Assembly (NCBI GenBank): GCA_036554605.1
Contig: DATBMY010000250.1
Coordinates: 1-21,160 of the forward strand
Direction of reading: 5' to 3'
Source of the DNA: DATBMY01 sp036554605
GTDB taxonomy: Bacteria > Acidobacteriota > Blastocatellia > UBA7656
DNA: 21,160 nt
Position 1 is the first letter of the stretch. Each line of letters opens with the position of its first letter. The position numbers were made by a program, and so were the translations under genes. The notes beneath the pieces were generated by a model that made no database searches, was not told the origin of the DNA, and saw only the letters and a program-made list of their open reading frames with translations. Positions 7,101 to 15,754 of this stretch are shown here, one piece after another.

Positions 7101-8426
7101 TTAATTATTCATCGTAGCTTTCGGCATGCGAAGGGCCGATTCCGCCTCGATGATAACCGCGTCTCGTTCACGCTGAAGGTCCGCGATTGTCAACGCGACG
7201 GCGCGGTTAGGCGATACCCCTTCGCCTTCAAGCCTGCGACCACGCGGCGAGATGTACCCAAGCTCGCTTACGGCAAGCTCGCCCCCGCCTTTTACTTTCC
7301 TGAACTTCGATATGCCAAGCACGCAGCCGCAGCTCTGGCGTCCGACAATAGTGGCTCGCCCCGTCTCCTGCATAACTCCGGAAAATAGCTCCGAGCCGCT
7401 TCCGGACGCTTCATTGACGAGCACGGCGACCGGCCCTTTATATATCTGATCATCGCTATCTGTATTGAGCTCGATTGTCCGGCCCGACCGCGATATGAAC
7501 CTTCCAAATGAGGTGCGGGTATTGAAAAAATAGCCCGCAATCTTGACCACTTCCGCGGCCTCGCCGCCGGGATTGCCCCGCAGGTCGATTATAAGCGCGG
7601 GCACGTCTTTCAACTGTTCGAGCGCGGCTTTGAACTGTTTATGCACCGGGGACTTCCATATGTTGAGCCTCAGATAACCGATACCGGAATCGAGCACGCG
7701 CGTCGTCACGCGGGGCGCATCCGAAACGGTGCGGCGAGAAAGCGAAACGTCAAGAAATGCGCCATCAGCTTTTTCAAGGCCGAGCTTGAGTAGCGTTCCG
7801 GGCTCGCCCTCAATCAGCTTTCTGAAGAGCCTCAAGCGCTCGGCGCGCGATGAAGAGGTCCCGCCGATGCGAGACTGTGCCAGGGAGATTTGCTCGGCGA
7901 CGGGTTTGCCGTCAATTGTTCGGACAATCATCCCGCTTTTTATCCCCGATTGCTCCGCTTCGGATGCAGGCTCGACCCCAAGTATCACCACGCGTCCTTC
8001 GACCTCGCTCATGGAAACACCAGCAGAGACTGCCTGCAACTGTTCGCGCTCGCGTCGCTCTCGTGGAGTGTGAAAGCGCGTATGCGCGTCCTTAAGCTCG
8101 CCTACCATGCGTTTGAGCAGCGCATAGAATTCGTCGTCCGTACTGATCGATTCGAGCATCGGTCTGTACCTGTTGCCGACATCGCGCCAGTTCACGCCGT
8201 TGAAGGACGAGTCATAATACTTTTCCTCGACCGTTTCCCATACCTCTTCAAATATATCGAGCCTGTCTTTGTAGGATAGCGATTCTGAAAGCGAGCGTTC
8301 CGGAGATGCCGCAACCGAGGCGGCGGAATCTTGAAGGCTCGCCTGGGCGCCAGGCGCGATGCAAAGCGACAGAAGAAGTATAAGTATGGTGATGAATCTT
8401 AATGAGGGTGATTTTGTGGACGCCAA
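7101..8426 (-). CDS. Exported S41-family peptidase with PDZ domain (tricorn-type active site)
   Basis: The 441-residue product starts at TTG 8426, chosen because AAGGAG lies 9 bases upstream and translation then begins with a good signal peptide (core 'FITILILLLSLCIAPG', cleavage after AQA29). The ATG at 8522 would add 32 basic residues ahead of it. The order is signal peptide, helical N-domain (50-125), PDZ (about 135-230) and S41 core (about 240-410). Core motifs are 'IIDLRGNPGG' (279-288) and 'SGSGSE', whose Ser343 aligns with the family nucleophile. The Lys of CtpA/Tsp enzymes, expected 25 residues later, is Cys368. His115 ('KDAHTRF') and Glu400 ('RRLEGEGV') instead sit at spacings like those of the tricorn Ser-His-Glu arrangement. 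It is probably an active periplasmic endopeptidase with unknown targets. Confidence 0.87.
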   Translation of the reverse strand: MASTKSPSLRFITILILLLSLCIAPGAQASLQDSAASVAASPERSLSESLSYKDRLDIFEEVWETVEEKYYDSSFNGVNWRDVGNRYRPMLESISTDDEFYALLKRMVGELKDAHTRFHTPRERREREQLQAVSAGVSMSEVEGRVVILGVEPASEAEQSGIKSGMIVRTIDGKPVAEQISLAQSRIGGTSSSRAERLRLFRKLIEGEPGTLLKLGLEKADGAFLDVSLSRRTVSDAPRVTTRVLDSGIGYLRLNIWKSPVHKQFKAALEQLKDVPALIIDLRGNPGGEAAEVVKIAGYFFNTRTSFGRFISRSGRTIELNTDSDDQIYKGPVAVLVNEASGSGSELFSGVMQETGRATIVGRQSCGCVLGISKFRKVKGGGELAVSELGYISPRGRRLEGEGVSPNRAVALTIADLQRERDAVIIEAESALRMPKATMNN

Positions 8427-8435
8427 GCTTTCCAG

Positions 8436-8441
8436 CTCCTT
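8436..8441 (-). promoter_or_regulatory. Ribosome binding site that decides the TTG start of the S41 gene
   Basis: On the minus strand AAGGAG is followed by 9 bases and then TTG at 8426. No comparable motif precedes the upstream ATG at 8522. Confidence 0.65.
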
Positions 8442-8582
8442 CTGCTCGAATCGGCGGCGTGCCGCCCGCCACGCTGCACGGTATATCGGGCCTGTCTTAT
8501 GATAGCAGAGCGCCGTCTCCACATACCATAACGAACTCTTTCGAGTATGCGTTCCGCCCGGCTGTGGAGGTTGCTAAATGAA

Positions 8583-8611
8583 TTGACTCTCCGATTGCCG
8601 GTTGGTAACTT
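8583..8611 (+). promoter_or_regulatory. Possible promoter for the P5C dehydrogenase gene
   Basis: TTGACT (8583-8588) is followed after exactly 17 bases by TAACTT (8606-8611), 45 bases before the start codon. The -35 is good and the -10 is weak (TA and the final T match). Confidence 0.35.
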
Positions 8612-8655
8612 AATTTGTTTGCTGGGAAACGAAGTAAATGTGAAAGGAAACAACT

Positions 8656-10209
8656 ATGCTACCCCCTTTTCAGAACGAGGCGCTTACAGATTTTAGTAAC
8701 GAGCGCAACGCCGCCCGGATCAGGGAGGCGATTGCCAATGAAGAAGCGAAGTTTGGAACTGAGTACCCCCTGGTAATTGGCGGGAAGAGGTACACGACGG
8801 GCGACCTGCTTGCCTCGCCGAACCCTTCGAATTATGACGAAGTCGTGGGGCTCGTTCACAAGGCGACGCCGGAGCTTGCCGATAAGGCGCTAGATGAGGC
8901 GACCACGGCATTTCAGGATTGGAAGCGTGTGCGGCCAGAAGTACGCGCGCGTTACCTTTTCAAAGTTGCCGCGCTTATGAGACGCAGAAAGGCCGAGCTT
9001 ACGGCGCTTATGGTGCTCGAAGTCGGCAAGTCCTGGGCGGAGGCCGACGCCGACGTCGCAGAGGCTATTGATTTCGCCGATTTCTATGGGCGAGAAATGC
9101 TCCGCTACAGCGGCGATCATCCGCTGACTCCGCTTGAGGGCGAGCAAAACGAGCTATACTACATACCGCTTGGCGTCGGCGTAGTCATACCGCCCTGGAA
9201 TTTCCCCCTGGCGATCATGGCCGGGATGACGCTCGCTTCCGTAGTGACCGGAAACACGGTCGTGCTTAAGCCTTCAAGCGACAGTCCCATCATAGCGGCG
9301 CGATTCGTAGAGATCCTCGAAGAAGCGTCGCTGCCGCCCGGCGTCGTGAATTTTCTGCCGGGAAGCGGCAGCCGCATTGGCGATTACCTTGTGGGCAACG
9401 CGCGCACCCGATTTATATCATTCACCGGATCCAAAGAGGTCGGGCTCCATATCAACGAGCTTGCCGCCAAAACGGCTGAAGGCCAGATATGGATAAAGCG
9501 AGTCGTCGCGGAGATGGGAGGCAAGGACACGATCATAGTCGATGAGACTGCAGACCTCGATGCGGCGGTCGATGGAGTGGTCGCCTCGGCGTTCGGGTTC
9601 TCGGGGCAAAAATGCTCGGCCTGCTCGCGCGTCGTCGTGGCGGAGCAGGTTTATAACGAAGTGGTCGAGCGGGTGGCCGAGCGAGCCGCGAAGATCAAAG
9701 TCGGGCCGACTAAGGATCAGGCGAACTGGATGGGGCCCGTATCGAGCAAGAGCGCTTACGAGTCGATAAATAATTACATCGAGATCGGCAAGGGAGAAGG
9801 GCGGCTGCTCGCGGGCGGCGGCCCCTTGAGCGATGATCAGCGCGGCTACTTCATCAAGCCGACCGTGATCGGCGACGTCGATCCGATGGCGCGAATATCG
9901 CAAGAAGAGATATTCGGGCCGGTCCTGGCCGCGTTCAGGGCAAAAGATTTCAATGAAGCCCTCGACATAGCCAATAACACTCAGTTCGGACTTACGGGCG
10001 CGGTCTATAGCCGCGACCGCGTTCGCCTTGAACAGGCGCGCTGGGATTTTCATGTCGGAAATCTTTACCTGAACCGCAAATGCACTGGCGCGTTCGTAGA
10101 CGTGCACCCGTTCGGCGGATTCAACATGTCGGGCACCGACTCGAAGGCGGGCGGACGCGATTATCTGCAACTCTTTATGCAGGCCAAGTCCGTATCCGAA
10201 AAGCTTTGA
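8656..10209 (+). CDS. rocA: 1-pyrroline-5-carboxylate dehydrogenase (L-glutamate gamma-semialdehyde dehydrogenase)
   Basis: This 517-residue aldehyde dehydrogenase oxidises glutamate-gamma-semialdehyde to glutamate with NAD+, the last step of proline and arginine/ornithine catabolism. Catalytic elements are all visible: Asn182 in 'PPWNFP', Glu286 in 'AEMGGKD' and the nucleophile Cys320 in 'GFSGQKCSACSR'. The N-terminus ('MLPPFQNEALTDFSN'), the length near 515 and the C-terminal 'HPFGGFNMSGTDSKAGG' are typical of the stand-alone RocA/PruA class rather than the bifunctional PutA. AAAGGA precedes the ATG at good spacing. No proline dehydrogenase gene is adjacent, so that first step must be encoded elsewhere. 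Confidence 0.94.
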   Translation: MLPPFQNEALTDFSNERNAARIREAIANEEAKFGTEYPLVIGGKRYTTGDLLASPNPSNYDEVVGLVHKATPELADKALDEATTAFQDWKRVRPEVRARYLFKVAALMRRRKAELTALMVLEVGKSWAEADADVAEAIDFADFYGREMLRYSGDHPLTPLEGEQNELYYIPLGVGVVIPPWNFPLAIMAGMTLASVVTGNTVVLKPSSDSPIIAARFVEILEEASLPPGVVNFLPGSGSRIGDYLVGNARTRFISFTGSKEVGLHINELAAKTAEGQIWIKRVVAEMGGKDTIIVDETADLDAAVDGVVASAFGFSGQKCSACSRVVVAEQVYNEVVERVAERAAKIKVGPTKDQANWMGPVSSKSAYESINNYIEIGKGEGRLLAGGGPLSDDQRGYFIKPTVIGDVDPMARISQEEIFGPVLAAFRAKDFNEALDIANNTQFGLTGAVYSRDRVRLEQARWDFHVGNLYLNRKCTGAFVDVHPFGGFNMSGTDSKAGGRDYLQLFMQAKSVSEKL

Positions 10210-10215
10210 TTTTTC

Positions 10216-10254
10216 GGCCCGCATGGCCTTAGTCTTTTATTGCCCGTGCGGGCC
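10216..10254. repeat. Inverted repeat downstream of rocA
   Basis: GGCCCGCA (10216-10223) and TGCGGGCC (10247-10254) are perfect 8-bp inverted repeats separated by 23 bases. No T-run follows on the plus strand, so it is at best a weak or factor-dependent transcription end signal. It could also act in the leader of the next gene. Confidence 0.4.
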
Positions 10255-10313
10255 ATACATCCTGGCCTAAAATCGAGATCATAAACCACGGCCGGCAGGC
10301 TGTCTTTTTTCAT

Positions 10314-12089
10314 ATGCATAAATCAGCTGTTACTTTCCTCGTCTTGCTCTCCTTTCTTATCCCCGCGTCAGGTCAACAAAAGGCCGCTGAGCCGCCCAGG
10401 CAGTCGGCGCAGGCTGCGCCCGGGGATGCCGGATTTATATCGCCCGGTGAGGTAAACGTCCGCATCGACCCTGATGAGAGGATGCTCGTCGTAATGGCGG
10501 CGCTGAACATGGCGGGCTTCGACACCGAGCCGACTGGCGAGGCCATGTCGCCGGCGCGGGTGGCGCTCAGAGATGACCTCGCGAAGCTCAGCCCCGAGGT
10601 GAAGGCGCAGCTGGCCGCCTTCTACAAGGCTAACCGCCGCGAAGGCGTCGATGAGGTGTCGGATGCGATGCGGTACGCTATGTTGAGCTTTATGATGACG
10701 CCGCCGCCGGGTTTTTCGGTCAACGCGGATACAGTCCCGCCCGACCTGAAGCCGCTTGCTGAATTCAGCAAGCTCGTCAGCAGCTTTTACATTAGCAGCG
10801 GAATGAAGGAGCTGGTGCCGAAGTACATGGCTGTCAATGCGGCGTATGCCGCGGCGTATAGAAGGCCGGTCGGCGAGTTGATCCACGGCGTTCTCGATTA
10901 TTTTCACACAAGACCCGAGACCGTCGTCTCGATGAAGCCGCTGGTCGTCGAGGCTGAAGGGGCAAACAAGCAGAGCAAGGATAAGACCAGGCTGGTCGCG
11001 CGCAATCGAACACGCCAGGTCTATATAGTTCCCGAATCGCTCGCGCCAATCGACACGTCAGCCGTCCGAGCCGACATCCTCAACCAGAAGGATGATCTGC
11101 TGGCTCGCCGTGTGGGCGATGATTATCTAGTTATCGTCGGGCCTTCGAGGAGAATCAACCTGATAGCCATCAGGCAGGCGCTTATAAGATTCGTGCTGGA
11201 TCCGGTAATCGAGCGTCACCTGAAGGCCGCGCTTGAATTCAAAGACCCTATAACGACGCTGGTTTCGGGTGTTGCGACCGCGGGCAGAGAGTTTAAAGGG
11301 AGCGTCTATCTCGTTCTTCGCGAGTCGCTCGCTCAGGCGGCCGAAGCGCGTATGCGAAGGATCGAAGCGACCGAGAGCGGGTCGAGCTACAGCGAGCAGG
11401 ACGCGGTCTTTGATCTGGCGCAAGCATACCTGCGCGGCGCGGTTCTCGCGTTTCATTTTTACGATGCGCTTAAGGGATACGAGCAGGTAGGCGTCGATAT
11501 TGATAGCGTCTTTGACCAGCTTGTAGCAAGCGCGAAGTTTGAGCGCGAGCAGCAGCGTCCGGCCGAATTCGAAGCCACGGTCGCTCAGGTATCCGCCGCC
11601 AGGCGCGCGCGCGCATCGAAACCGGCGGCGGGCGAGGCGCTCTCTCCGACGGCCAGCAGAATTCTGAAGTCGGACGATCTTATACGGGCGCGGAGGTTTG
11701 CCGAGGCGCGGCCGCTTCTCGAAGAGGTTCTCAAGAGCGAGCCGGGAAATTCGCGCGCGCTGTTTGGCATGGCGCAGGTTGTAAGCAACTCGCCGACGGC
11801 GGTCGAGCTTGATCCGAAGGCCGACGAGGACGATAAGATTCAGGCTCAGTACAACCGGCTCGAGATGGCCGTCAAATTATACAGGAAGGCCATAGAGCAT
11901 GCGTCCAGAGAGAATGAAGCGTGGCTCGTGCAGTGGAGTCACGTCTATGTAGGGCGGATACTCGATTTTCAAGAATTTCGGGCCGACGCTATAGCCGAGT
12001 ACGAACGGGCCATCGCGCTCGGCGATATTGCGAACGGCGCATACAAAGAGGCGGTCGAGGGCAAACAGCGCCCCCATGTCAAAAGGTAA
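10314..12089 (+). CDS. Exported TPR-containing protein of unknown function
   Basis: The 591-residue product has a short signal peptide (core 'VTFLVLLSFLIP', cleavage near ASG20). The middle (about 45-430) is mostly helical, with a region (about 225-305, 'RQVYIVPES', 'DDYLVIVGPSRR', 'IRFVLDPVIERHL') whose layout recalls the fold around a metallopeptidase helix, but no HExxH is present. I therefore make no enzyme claim. Residues about 448-575 contain TPR-like helical pairs ('RFAEARPLLEEVLKSEPGN', 'AVKLYRKAIEHA', 'AIAEYERAIALGD'), a protein-interaction scaffold. It ends just before a strong terminator. The Shine-Dalgarno is weak. It probably acts in the periplasm or outside the cell. Confidence 0.75.
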   Translation: MHKSAVTFLVLLSFLIPASGQQKAAEPPRQSAQAAPGDAGFISPGEVNVRIDPDERMLVVMAALNMAGFDTEPTGEAMSPARVALRDDLAKLSPEVKAQLAAFYKANRREGVDEVSDAMRYAMLSFMMTPPPGFSVNADTVPPDLKPLAEFSKLVSSFYISSGMKELVPKYMAVNAAYAAAYRRPVGELIHGVLDYFHTRPETVVSMKPLVVEAEGANKQSKDKTRLVARNRTRQVYIVPESLAPIDTSAVRADILNQKDDLLARRVGDDYLVIVGPSRRINLIAIRQALIRFVLDPVIERHLKAALEFKDPITTLVSGVATAGREFKGSVYLVLRESLAQAAEARMRRIEATESGSSYSEQDAVFDLAQAYLRGAVLAFHFYDALKGYEQVGVDIDSVFDQLVASAKFEREQQRPAEFEATVAQVSAARRARASKPAAGEALSPTASRILKSDDLIRARRFAEARPLLEEVLKSEPGNSRALFGMAQVVSNSPTAVELDPKADEDDKIQAQYNRLEMAVKLYRKAIEHASRENEAWLVQWSHVYVGRILDFQEFRADAIAEYERAIALGDIANGAYKEAVEGKQRPHVKR

Positions 12090-12116
12090 TAGATTGAAGC
12101 CCGCCCTACGGGGCCA

Positions 12117-12160
12117 GGGGGCGCCGGGCATCCGATTGGGGAGCCTGGGCGCCCCTTTTT
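12117..12160 (+). terminator. Rho-independent terminator after the TPR gene
   Basis: GGGGCGCC (12118-12125) pairs with GGCGCCCC (12148-12155) and is followed directly by TTTTT (12156-12160). It lies 28 bases after the stop codon of the TPR gene. Confidence 0.85.
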
Positions 12161-12193
12161 ATAAAAGTAGTAAGCGGTCACAGTAATCAACTC

Positions 12194-12222
12194 TTGACTC
12201 AAAATGGGCGGCCAGCTATTAT
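12194..12222 (+). promoter_or_regulatory. Sigma70-type promoter for the 146-residue protein gene
   Basis: TTGACT (12194-12199), a 17-base spacer and TATTAT (12217-12222) form the best promoter match in the window. It sits between the terminator and the next start codon. The predicted start near 12229 gives a leader of about 93 bases, which contains a small GCTGG/CCAGC inverted repeat. Confidence 0.7.
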
Positions 12223-12321
12223 CGTGGCCGTATAGAGCTGGGAAGCAGCCAGCCGCAACTGCCCATTCTTTTAAGAGCAATCCTCACAAGATTAATGGCT
12301 TAATACGAGAGGTAAAGAATT

Positions 12322-12762
12322 ATGTCCGTCAATCTGGCAGCGAACGGTACAACGAACGGGTCATTTGATGTGCAGGTCGTAGCGGGAAGGACGCTGGTGC
12401 TTCGCGTAAGCGCCTTCGACCCTAACGGCATCAACAGGATTTTCGTCCAGTGTTACCAGTTCAGCATGGCCACATCGAACAAGATAAAGCTCGCGACGGG
12501 CGAGGTCCTCGTTTCTACGGAGGACTCATTTCAGAGGACAAGCTACGAGGTGAGCATAGAGATCCCCGAAAACGCCGCGCTTGGCAAATGGGGCGTGCAG
12601 ATGATTGAATTTACAAACGGGCGCGGCTATAAGACGGCTTTCTACCGCGGGCAGGGGAAATTCGACAACATTCTCTTCGAAGTAGTACCGCCGCCGACGA
12701 AAGAGGACGAGTTAATAAGATTTCATGGCGTCGAGTTTGGCAGCAGCGACCGTTGCGCCTGA
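12322..12762 (+). CDS. Small beta-rich protein of unknown function
   Basis: The 146-residue protein has no signal peptide or membrane segment. Alternating hydrophobic/polar strands ('SFDVQVVAGRTLVLRVSAFD', 'SYEVSIEIPE', 'GKWGVQMIEFTNGRGYKTAFY') suggest a single Ig-like or C2-like beta-sandwich. The first ATG is preceded by GAGAGGT at good spacing. It is a single-gene transcription unit: its own strong promoter, a terminator before it and a convergent gene 10 bases after its stop. That layout and the neat promoter suggest appreciable expression. I do not recognise the family. The C-terminal about 15 residues ('FHGVEFGSSDRCA') look disordered and end close to a single Cys. Confidence 0.75.
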   Translation: MSVNLAANGTTNGSFDVQVVAGRTLVLRVSAFDPNGINRIFVQCYQFSMATSNKIKLATGEVLVSTEDSFQRTSYEVSIEIPENAALGKWGVQMIEFTNGRGYKTAFYRGQGKFDNILFEVVPPPTKEDELIRFHGVEFGSSDRCA

Positions 12763-12772
12763 CCGGCGCGGC

Positions 12773-14350
12773 TTATTCATTCTTGGCACTTTTAAGATAT
12801 TGGGGTAGCAAATCGGAGACGGCCTTGATGGGAACGCCGAAATTCGAGCCGCCGAAGCTCTGATTTCCATCAATGGTGGCCAGGACGGCGGAATTGATTG
12901 CCATCGCCCGGCCATCGCGATCAAACATTGGACTGCCTGAACCTCCTTCGGTCGTCTGAGCGCTATGGACGATCTTTCCGGGCAGCGCATCGCTGATGGT
13001 TCCCGTAGTCGTCAGCGGGCGCACCAGCCCTCGCTCCGCAAGCCCCGTCGCCACATCGACGACTGATTGGCCGTGCAGGTTCAATATCTCGCCCTTCTCA
13101 TTCTCTTCGATCCGCTGTAATAGCCCGTCAACACCCGTCGGGTATCCGAGCAGCACGACCGGTTCGCCTATGCTCGACTTCGGATCTTCGTCGCTGAGCG
13201 GTATTATCGGGATCGCCGCTTCGCCCTGATCGAATTTGCACAGCGCCACGTCGTAGCGCGAAGAAGTAGCGGCGACCGCAAGCGGGAATGGAGATTGTAT
13301 GGAAGGGAAGAATGCTTCGAGCGTATCGACCCGCGGTTGAAACCCGTTCCCCGATTGCATAATCAGCTGCGCCACGCGGTCTGAAGTCCAGGCCTGGACT
13401 ACGTGCTTGTTTGTGGCGATCACGCCTTTCTCGATTACAAAGCCGGTGCCGGTATATTCGAAGCGCACCACGGGGCCGGCGCCGTCGGGCGACGCTTGGA
13501 GGTTGCCATTCTGGTCGACGGGGATATCAAAAGCGGCGTCCGCCGACTCATACCTGAGCGGGCGGCCGCTTCCGCGCTCGACGAATGAATAAGTCCCTAC
13601 GATCAGGCAGACGCCGGGGCTGTAAAGCTCCGCTATCTTTTGCGTGGTCCGCTGCCTCTGCTCGTTTGTTTCTCGCAGCCGCTCGATCTCTTCCTGCTGC
13701 TTCTTTATGAACTCTTGATCCTGCGCCGCACGCGCCTGTATGGAATCGATTTGCTGGGTGAGCCTCTCGGTCTTGTTCGCGTTGCGTATGAGAGTGAAGA
13801 GCCCGAAACCCATCAGGCCGGTGATCAAAAGGACTATTAACGTCACCGCGGTGATGGCCATCCATTTCGCGCGGCGCGGAATCTCTGCCCAGAGGCTCGC
13901 GGTCAGTTCTTTAACAAAGAGCGTGGCCGTAAGCGGGTGAACAGGCCGCTCCGGCGTCTGCCCCATCTCGCTCGCCTCGCGCAGCGCCAGCGGGCCGGTC
14001 GAAAACGTCTCGGGCATTACGTGAAAGAGCAGGCTCGCGCTTGAAAGCCCCTGGCCGAAATGTATCGTGTCGCCATCCTGTATGGGGTGGCCACCTTCGG
14101 CCTGATCACTCAAAACCGGCGTGCCGTTGACCGTAATATCGACTTTGCTGCCGTTAAGCGGAAACAGGTTCATGCCGTTGCCGTTGCCGCACACCTCGGC
14201 CAGAACGTCTTCCGGCAACACGCCCCCTTCTTCCGGCACGATCCTCAAGTCGCACCCGTCCGAAGTCCCGATCCTTATACGGTCCTGCGCGAATATTCTT
14301 GTCTTTCCTTTTTCGCTCCCCGTGAGGAAGACGAACATAAAACGACTCAT
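12773..14350 (-). CDS. FHA domain - transmembrane - trypsin-like serine protease
   Basis: The 525-residue protein joins three parts. Residues about 5-110 are an FHA-like domain ('FAQDRIRIGTSDGCDLRI', 'VNGTPVL', 'IQDGDTIHFG'), a phosphothreonine-peptide reader expected in the cytosol. Residues about 164-188 are one membrane helix, then a coiled coil (about 192-237). Residues about 245-520 are a chymotrypsin/HtrA-fold protease with His316 ('ATNKHVV'), Asp367 ('RYDVALC') and Ser471 ('EGGSGSP'), so the triad is complete. No PDZ domain follows. The topology implies sensing of phosphoproteins inside and proteolysis outside the inner membrane. AGAAAGG lies upstream of the ATG. Divergent from the PD40 protein gene, convergent with the small beta-rich protein gene. 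Confidence 0.87.
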   Translation of the reverse strand: MSRFMFVFLTGSEKGKTRIFAQDRIRIGTSDGCDLRIVPEEGGVLPEDVLAEVCGNGNGMNLFPLNGSKVDITVNGTPVLSDQAEGGHPIQDGDTIHFGQGLSSASLLFHVMPETFSTGPLALREASEMGQTPERPVHPLTATLFVKELTASLWAEIPRRAKWMAITAVTLIVLLITGLMGFGLFTLIRNANKTERLTQQIDSIQARAAQDQEFIKKQQEEIERLRETNEQRQRTTQKIAELYSPGVCLIVGTYSFVERGSGRPLRYESADAAFDIPVDQNGNLQASPDGAGPVVRFEYTGTGFVIEKGVIATNKHVVQAWTSDRVAQLIMQSGNGFQPRVDTLEAFFPSIQSPFPLAVAATSSRYDVALCKFDQGEAAIPIIPLSDEDPKSSIGEPVVLLGYPTGVDGLLQRIEENEKGEILNLHGQSVVDVATGLAERGLVRPLTTTGTISDALPGKIVHSAQTTEGGSGSPMFDRDGRAMAINSAVLATIDGNQSFGGSNFGVPIKAVSDLLPQYLKSAKNE

Positions 14351-14492
14351 CGAGTGCCTGGCCTTTCTAAGCTAATAATAACATCGAGTCTATGAACTTC
14401 CAGCAGAATCTATCGGCGCGCTGGCCAACGCTTTTTGAGCGTGCTAGGATTCCGATGCTCGTCAAAAGATTATCTCTGTAACTATCAAAAAC

Positions 14493-15608
14493 ATGAAGAA
14501 TAGACCAAGCGCGCTACTCGCCCTTTTAGCCGTCACCGCATTTGCCTTGCTAACGACTGCCGCATACGGCCAGAAGGAAGAGAGCAAAGAGGATAAGAAG
14601 AAAAAGGTCGAGCCCTTTAAGGTCGAAAGACTCACCCAGGAGATGGGGCTCTACTCGATCGGGCCGGTTTCGCCCGACCGCCTGTCGATACTGCTGCTTG
14701 CGCAGAGGCCAGAGCAAGCGCCGAATCTATACGTCATGAATCTGGAGGACCGGTCGATACGCCCCCCCTTGAGCAGCTTCAAATGGGGAGTGGAAGATCC
14801 GAAGTGGTCGCCTGACGGGCTCAGCGTGACCTTTTCGGGCTCAAGTGACACAAGCTCGCTCCCCGAGGTGTATACGCTTGAGATCAAGTCGGGCAAGGTG
14901 CTGCGAATCACCTCGAATGGTTTTACCGATCGACACCCGGTCTATACTCCTGACGGAAAGCAGTTGCTTTTTACATCCGACGCAAGCCCGCTTCCGGATG
15001 CCGCGTTTGGCATTCTCCATATCGCTATCGCCGCGGCAGGGGGCGGCAAGGTCGAGTACTTTACCGAAGATGAAGTCTCTTCGATACAGCCCGATATATC
15101 AGCCGACAAACGCGCCGTTTTGCTTATTAAAGTCGATGAGCATAGCGGGAGGCATTCGCTCTGGGAGTACGGCCTCGACGGCAAGCAAAAGCGCGATTTG
15201 ACGAAGAGGAAATTTGCAAGGATAAACGGCTATAAGGTCGCCGCGACAGGCGATTCGATAATCATCTGGGGCCAGGAAGAGTCCGAGCAGCAAGACACGG
15301 TCTACCTGCTCGATCTCAAGAGCGGATCGATACGCGACCTGCCGGACCCGGACCTTCCAAAGCGCACGCCGACGGTTTCGGCCGACGGTCGATACATCGC
15401 CTTTATCGGCCCTTCCGACACAGGCACGCAGCTTTTTGTCTATGATTCAACCACGGGGCTGATCGAGCAGTTGACGATCAAGCCGGGCAACGCCTTCACA
15501 CCAGCCTTCATATCCAACACGGAGATTATCTTTGGCTCTAACCGTGATCGCACAAATGAGATCTATTATGTGAACCTGGCATCGCCGCGAACGGAGCAGA
15601 AGAAGTAA
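14493..15608 (+). CDS. Exported PD40/TolB-like beta-propeller protein
   Basis: The 371-residue product has a signal peptide (core 'ALLALLAVTAFALL', cleavage near AYG26) followed by a Lys/Glu-rich spacer. Propeller blades of the PD40 type are seen at about 102-115 ('PKWSPDGLSVTFSG'), 148-162 ('PVYTPDGKQLLFTS'), 199-212, 292-306 ('PTVSADGRYIAFIG') and 336-350 ('TEIIFGSNRD'). This is the TolB-type 'WSPDG..I.F.S' signature. There is no peptidase domain, so it is a binding or scaffold protein rather than a prolyl-oligopeptidase. It is longer in its N-terminal linker and shorter overall than TolB and is not next to pal/tolA, so it is not called tolB. No clear Shine-Dalgarno. Confidence 0.8.
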   Translation: MKNRPSALLALLAVTAFALLTTAAYGQKEESKEDKKKKVEPFKVERLTQEMGLYSIGPVSPDRLSILLLAQRPEQAPNLYVMNLEDRSIRPPLSSFKWGVEDPKWSPDGLSVTFSGSSDTSSLPEVYTLEIKSGKVLRITSNGFTDRHPVYTPDGKQLLFTSDASPLPDAAFGILHIAIAAAGGGKVEYFTEDEVSSIQPDISADKRAVLLIKVDEHSGRHSLWEYGLDGKQKRDLTKRKFARINGYKVAATGDSIIIWGQEESEQQDTVYLLDLKSGSIRDLPDPDLPKRTPTVSADGRYIAFIGPSDTGTQLFVYDSTTGLIEQLTIKPGNAFTPAFISNTEIIFGSNRDRTNEIYYVNLASPRTEQKK

Positions 15609-15754
15609 GGGTTATTCTACAGCCGCGAATTTACTCTTGATCAATAGTCTCTTTGAGACGCGGGTATTCGCTGAGCAGGGAAGCAGGCCCCGGCACTTTA
15701 CGACCTTCAATCTCGGATTTCATTTCGTCGTATGACCGGCCTGCCGGGCCGATA

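Noticed and set aside
7101..8426. Calling the S41 protein an inactive pseudo-protease because the Lys is missing
   Set aside because: Tricorn-type members use Ser-His-Glu rather than Ser-Lys, and candidate His115 and Glu400 are present at fitting distances.
9418..10224. 268-codon minus-strand frame inside the P5C dehydrogenase gene
   Set aside because: It lies entirely antisense to a highly conserved enzyme; such frames are common in GC-rich DNA and the product shows no recognisable motifs.
10216..10254. Inverted repeat after rocA as an intrinsic terminator
   Set aside because: The loop is long (23 bases) and no T-run follows on the coding strand, so I list it only as a repeat.
14493..15608. 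Naming the PD40 propeller protein TolB
   Set aside because: There is no Tol-Pal neighbourhood, and PD40 blades occur in many unrelated exported proteins.
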